In this document: piece by piece, positions 63,559 through 64,000 of the stretch | Layout of the letters: every line of letters begins with the position of its first letter | Position numbering within the stretch: the stretch's first letter is position 1 | NCBI RefSeq assembly: GCF_016864195.1 | Contig: NZ_CP045202.1 | Location: 1,457,001-1,521,000 of the forward strand | Direction of reading: 5' to 3' | DNA length: 64,000 nucleotides | Origin: Dechloromonas sp. TW-R-39-2 | Lineage (GTDB): Bacteria > Pseudomonadota > Gammaproteobacteria > Burkholderiales > Rhodocyclaceae | The notes under the pieces: model-generated | The model's database searches: none | What the model saw: only the letters and a program-made list of their open reading frames with translations | What the model was told of the DNA's origin: nothing | Made by a program: the position numbers and the translations under genes

Positions 63559-64000
63559 ACGCCCTTGTGATTTTTACCCTGCTGGCAGTGCTCATGCTGA
63601 CCGGCATGCCGATCTCGATTTCGCTGGGTTTGACGGTGCTCAGCTTCCTGTTCACGATGACCCAGGTGCCGCTTGAGTCGGTTGCACTCAAGCTGTTCAC
63701 GGGCATCGAGAAGTTCGAGATCATGGCCATTCCCTTCTTCATCCTGGCCGGGAATTTCCTGACCCACGGCGGGGTGGCCAAGCGGATGATCAATTTCGCC
63801 ACGTCGATGGTCGGTCACTGGTATGGCGGTCTCGGTCTGGCTGGCGTGCTGGCCTGTGCGCTGTTCGCTGCGGTTTCGGGTTCCAGCCCGGCAACGGTGG
63901 TGGCGATCGGTTCGATCCTGCTGCCGGCGATGGTCAAGGCGGGCTTTCCGAACAAGTTCGGGGCGGGCGTCATTGCCACCTCGGGGGCGCTCGGCATCCT
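63555..64000 (+). CDS. dctM: TRAP transporter large permease DctM, 3' end cut
   Basis: The first 148 residues are visible and the gene runs off the right edge; the full family length is about 425. It begins MNALVIFTLLAVLMLTGMPI, and contains IPFFILAGNFLTHGGVAKRM and the GSSPATVVAIGSILLPAM stretch typical of DctM, the channel subunit coupling dicarboxylate import to sodium. The ATG overlaps the dctQ stop. Confidence 0.95.
   Translation, partial: MNALVIFTLLAVLMLTGMPISISLGLTVLSFLFTMTQVPLESVALKLFTGIEKFEIMAIPFFILAGNFLTHGGVAKRMINFATSMVGHWYGGLGLAGVLACALFAAVSGSSPATVVAIGSILLPAMVKAGFPNKFGAGVIATSGALGI

Noticed and set aside
1..64000. Mobile elements, prophage, CRISPR arrays, rRNA and tRNA genes
   Set aside because: I looked for transposase or integrase proteins, direct repeats with spacers, and tRNA-like cloverleaves in all gaps and found none.

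Overview
The window reads as a chromosomal segment of a betaproteobacterium of the order Rhodocyclales, close to Dechloromonas/Azonexus. This is an inference from gene content and order: ribF-ileS-lspA-fkpB-ispH, a DUF3579 gene, a DUF2788 gene, DctSR next to both DctA and a TRAP transporter, and many PAS/hybrid kinases. Base composition looks uniformly GC-rich. I see no insertion sequence, prophage, integrase, CRISPR array, rRNA or tRNA gene, and no gene-free stretch longer than about 210 bases. About 54 protein genes are called, with two cut by the window edges.

Layout. 1-5.1 kb: STAS-like protein, rhodanese, queG, tsaE, amiC, a GGDEF protein. 5.3-11.3 kb: the conserved ribF-ileS-lspA-fkpB-ispH run, then rpsT with its own promoter and terminator. 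11.3-12.8 kb: a DUF3579 gene, a small unknown gene and an orphan ParA-like ATPase. 12.9-17.4 kb: argD-argF-argG-DUF2788-ppnP-yajQ, tightly spaced. 17.4-21.9 kb: glutamine amidotransferase, retropepsin-like protease, Nudix hydrolase, CobD/CbiB-like protein, thiolase. 22.0-24.5 kb: a circularly permuted ATP-grasp/alpha-E gene pair. 24.5-25.3 kb: queF. 25.5-31.9 kb: FecR-domain protein, OmpA lipoprotein, CHASE2 adenylate cyclase and a large sensor with an unusual HD-GYP-type domain. 32.0-41.1 kb: transglutaminase-amidoligase, ATP-grasp/alpha-E fusion, second transglutaminase, flavoprotein, response regulator with ATPase domain. 41.0-50.7 kb: four co-directional signalling genes (HD-GYP regulator, two hybrid kinases, hemerythrin kinase). 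50.9-57.4 kb: rsgA, M48 protease, orn, an ArnT-like transferase, rpmE, rho, trxA. 57.5-64 kb: DctR-DctS, DctA and the DctPQM TRAP transporter.

Working together. The most intriguing unit is the ATP-grasp/alpha-E/transglutaminase/DUF2126 amidoligase set. These families are predicted from gene neighbourhoods to make and cut amide or isopeptide bonds, but no product is known to me. It occurs here twice, once split and without transglutaminase (22.0-24.4 kb) and once fused with two transglutaminases (32.0-38.9 kb). A second theme is signalling by nucleotides and phosphorelays: one GGDEF cyclase with an I-site, two HD-GYP-type proteins, an adenylate cyclase, three histidine kinases in one run, and oligoribonuclease, which in other bacteria finishes cyclic-di-GMP breakdown. 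A third theme is C4-dicarboxylate uptake. Matching palindromes in front of dctA and dctP suggest that one DctR protein controls both the DctA symporter and the TRAP transporter.

All assignments come from reading translated sequence and motifs by eye; no database search was run.
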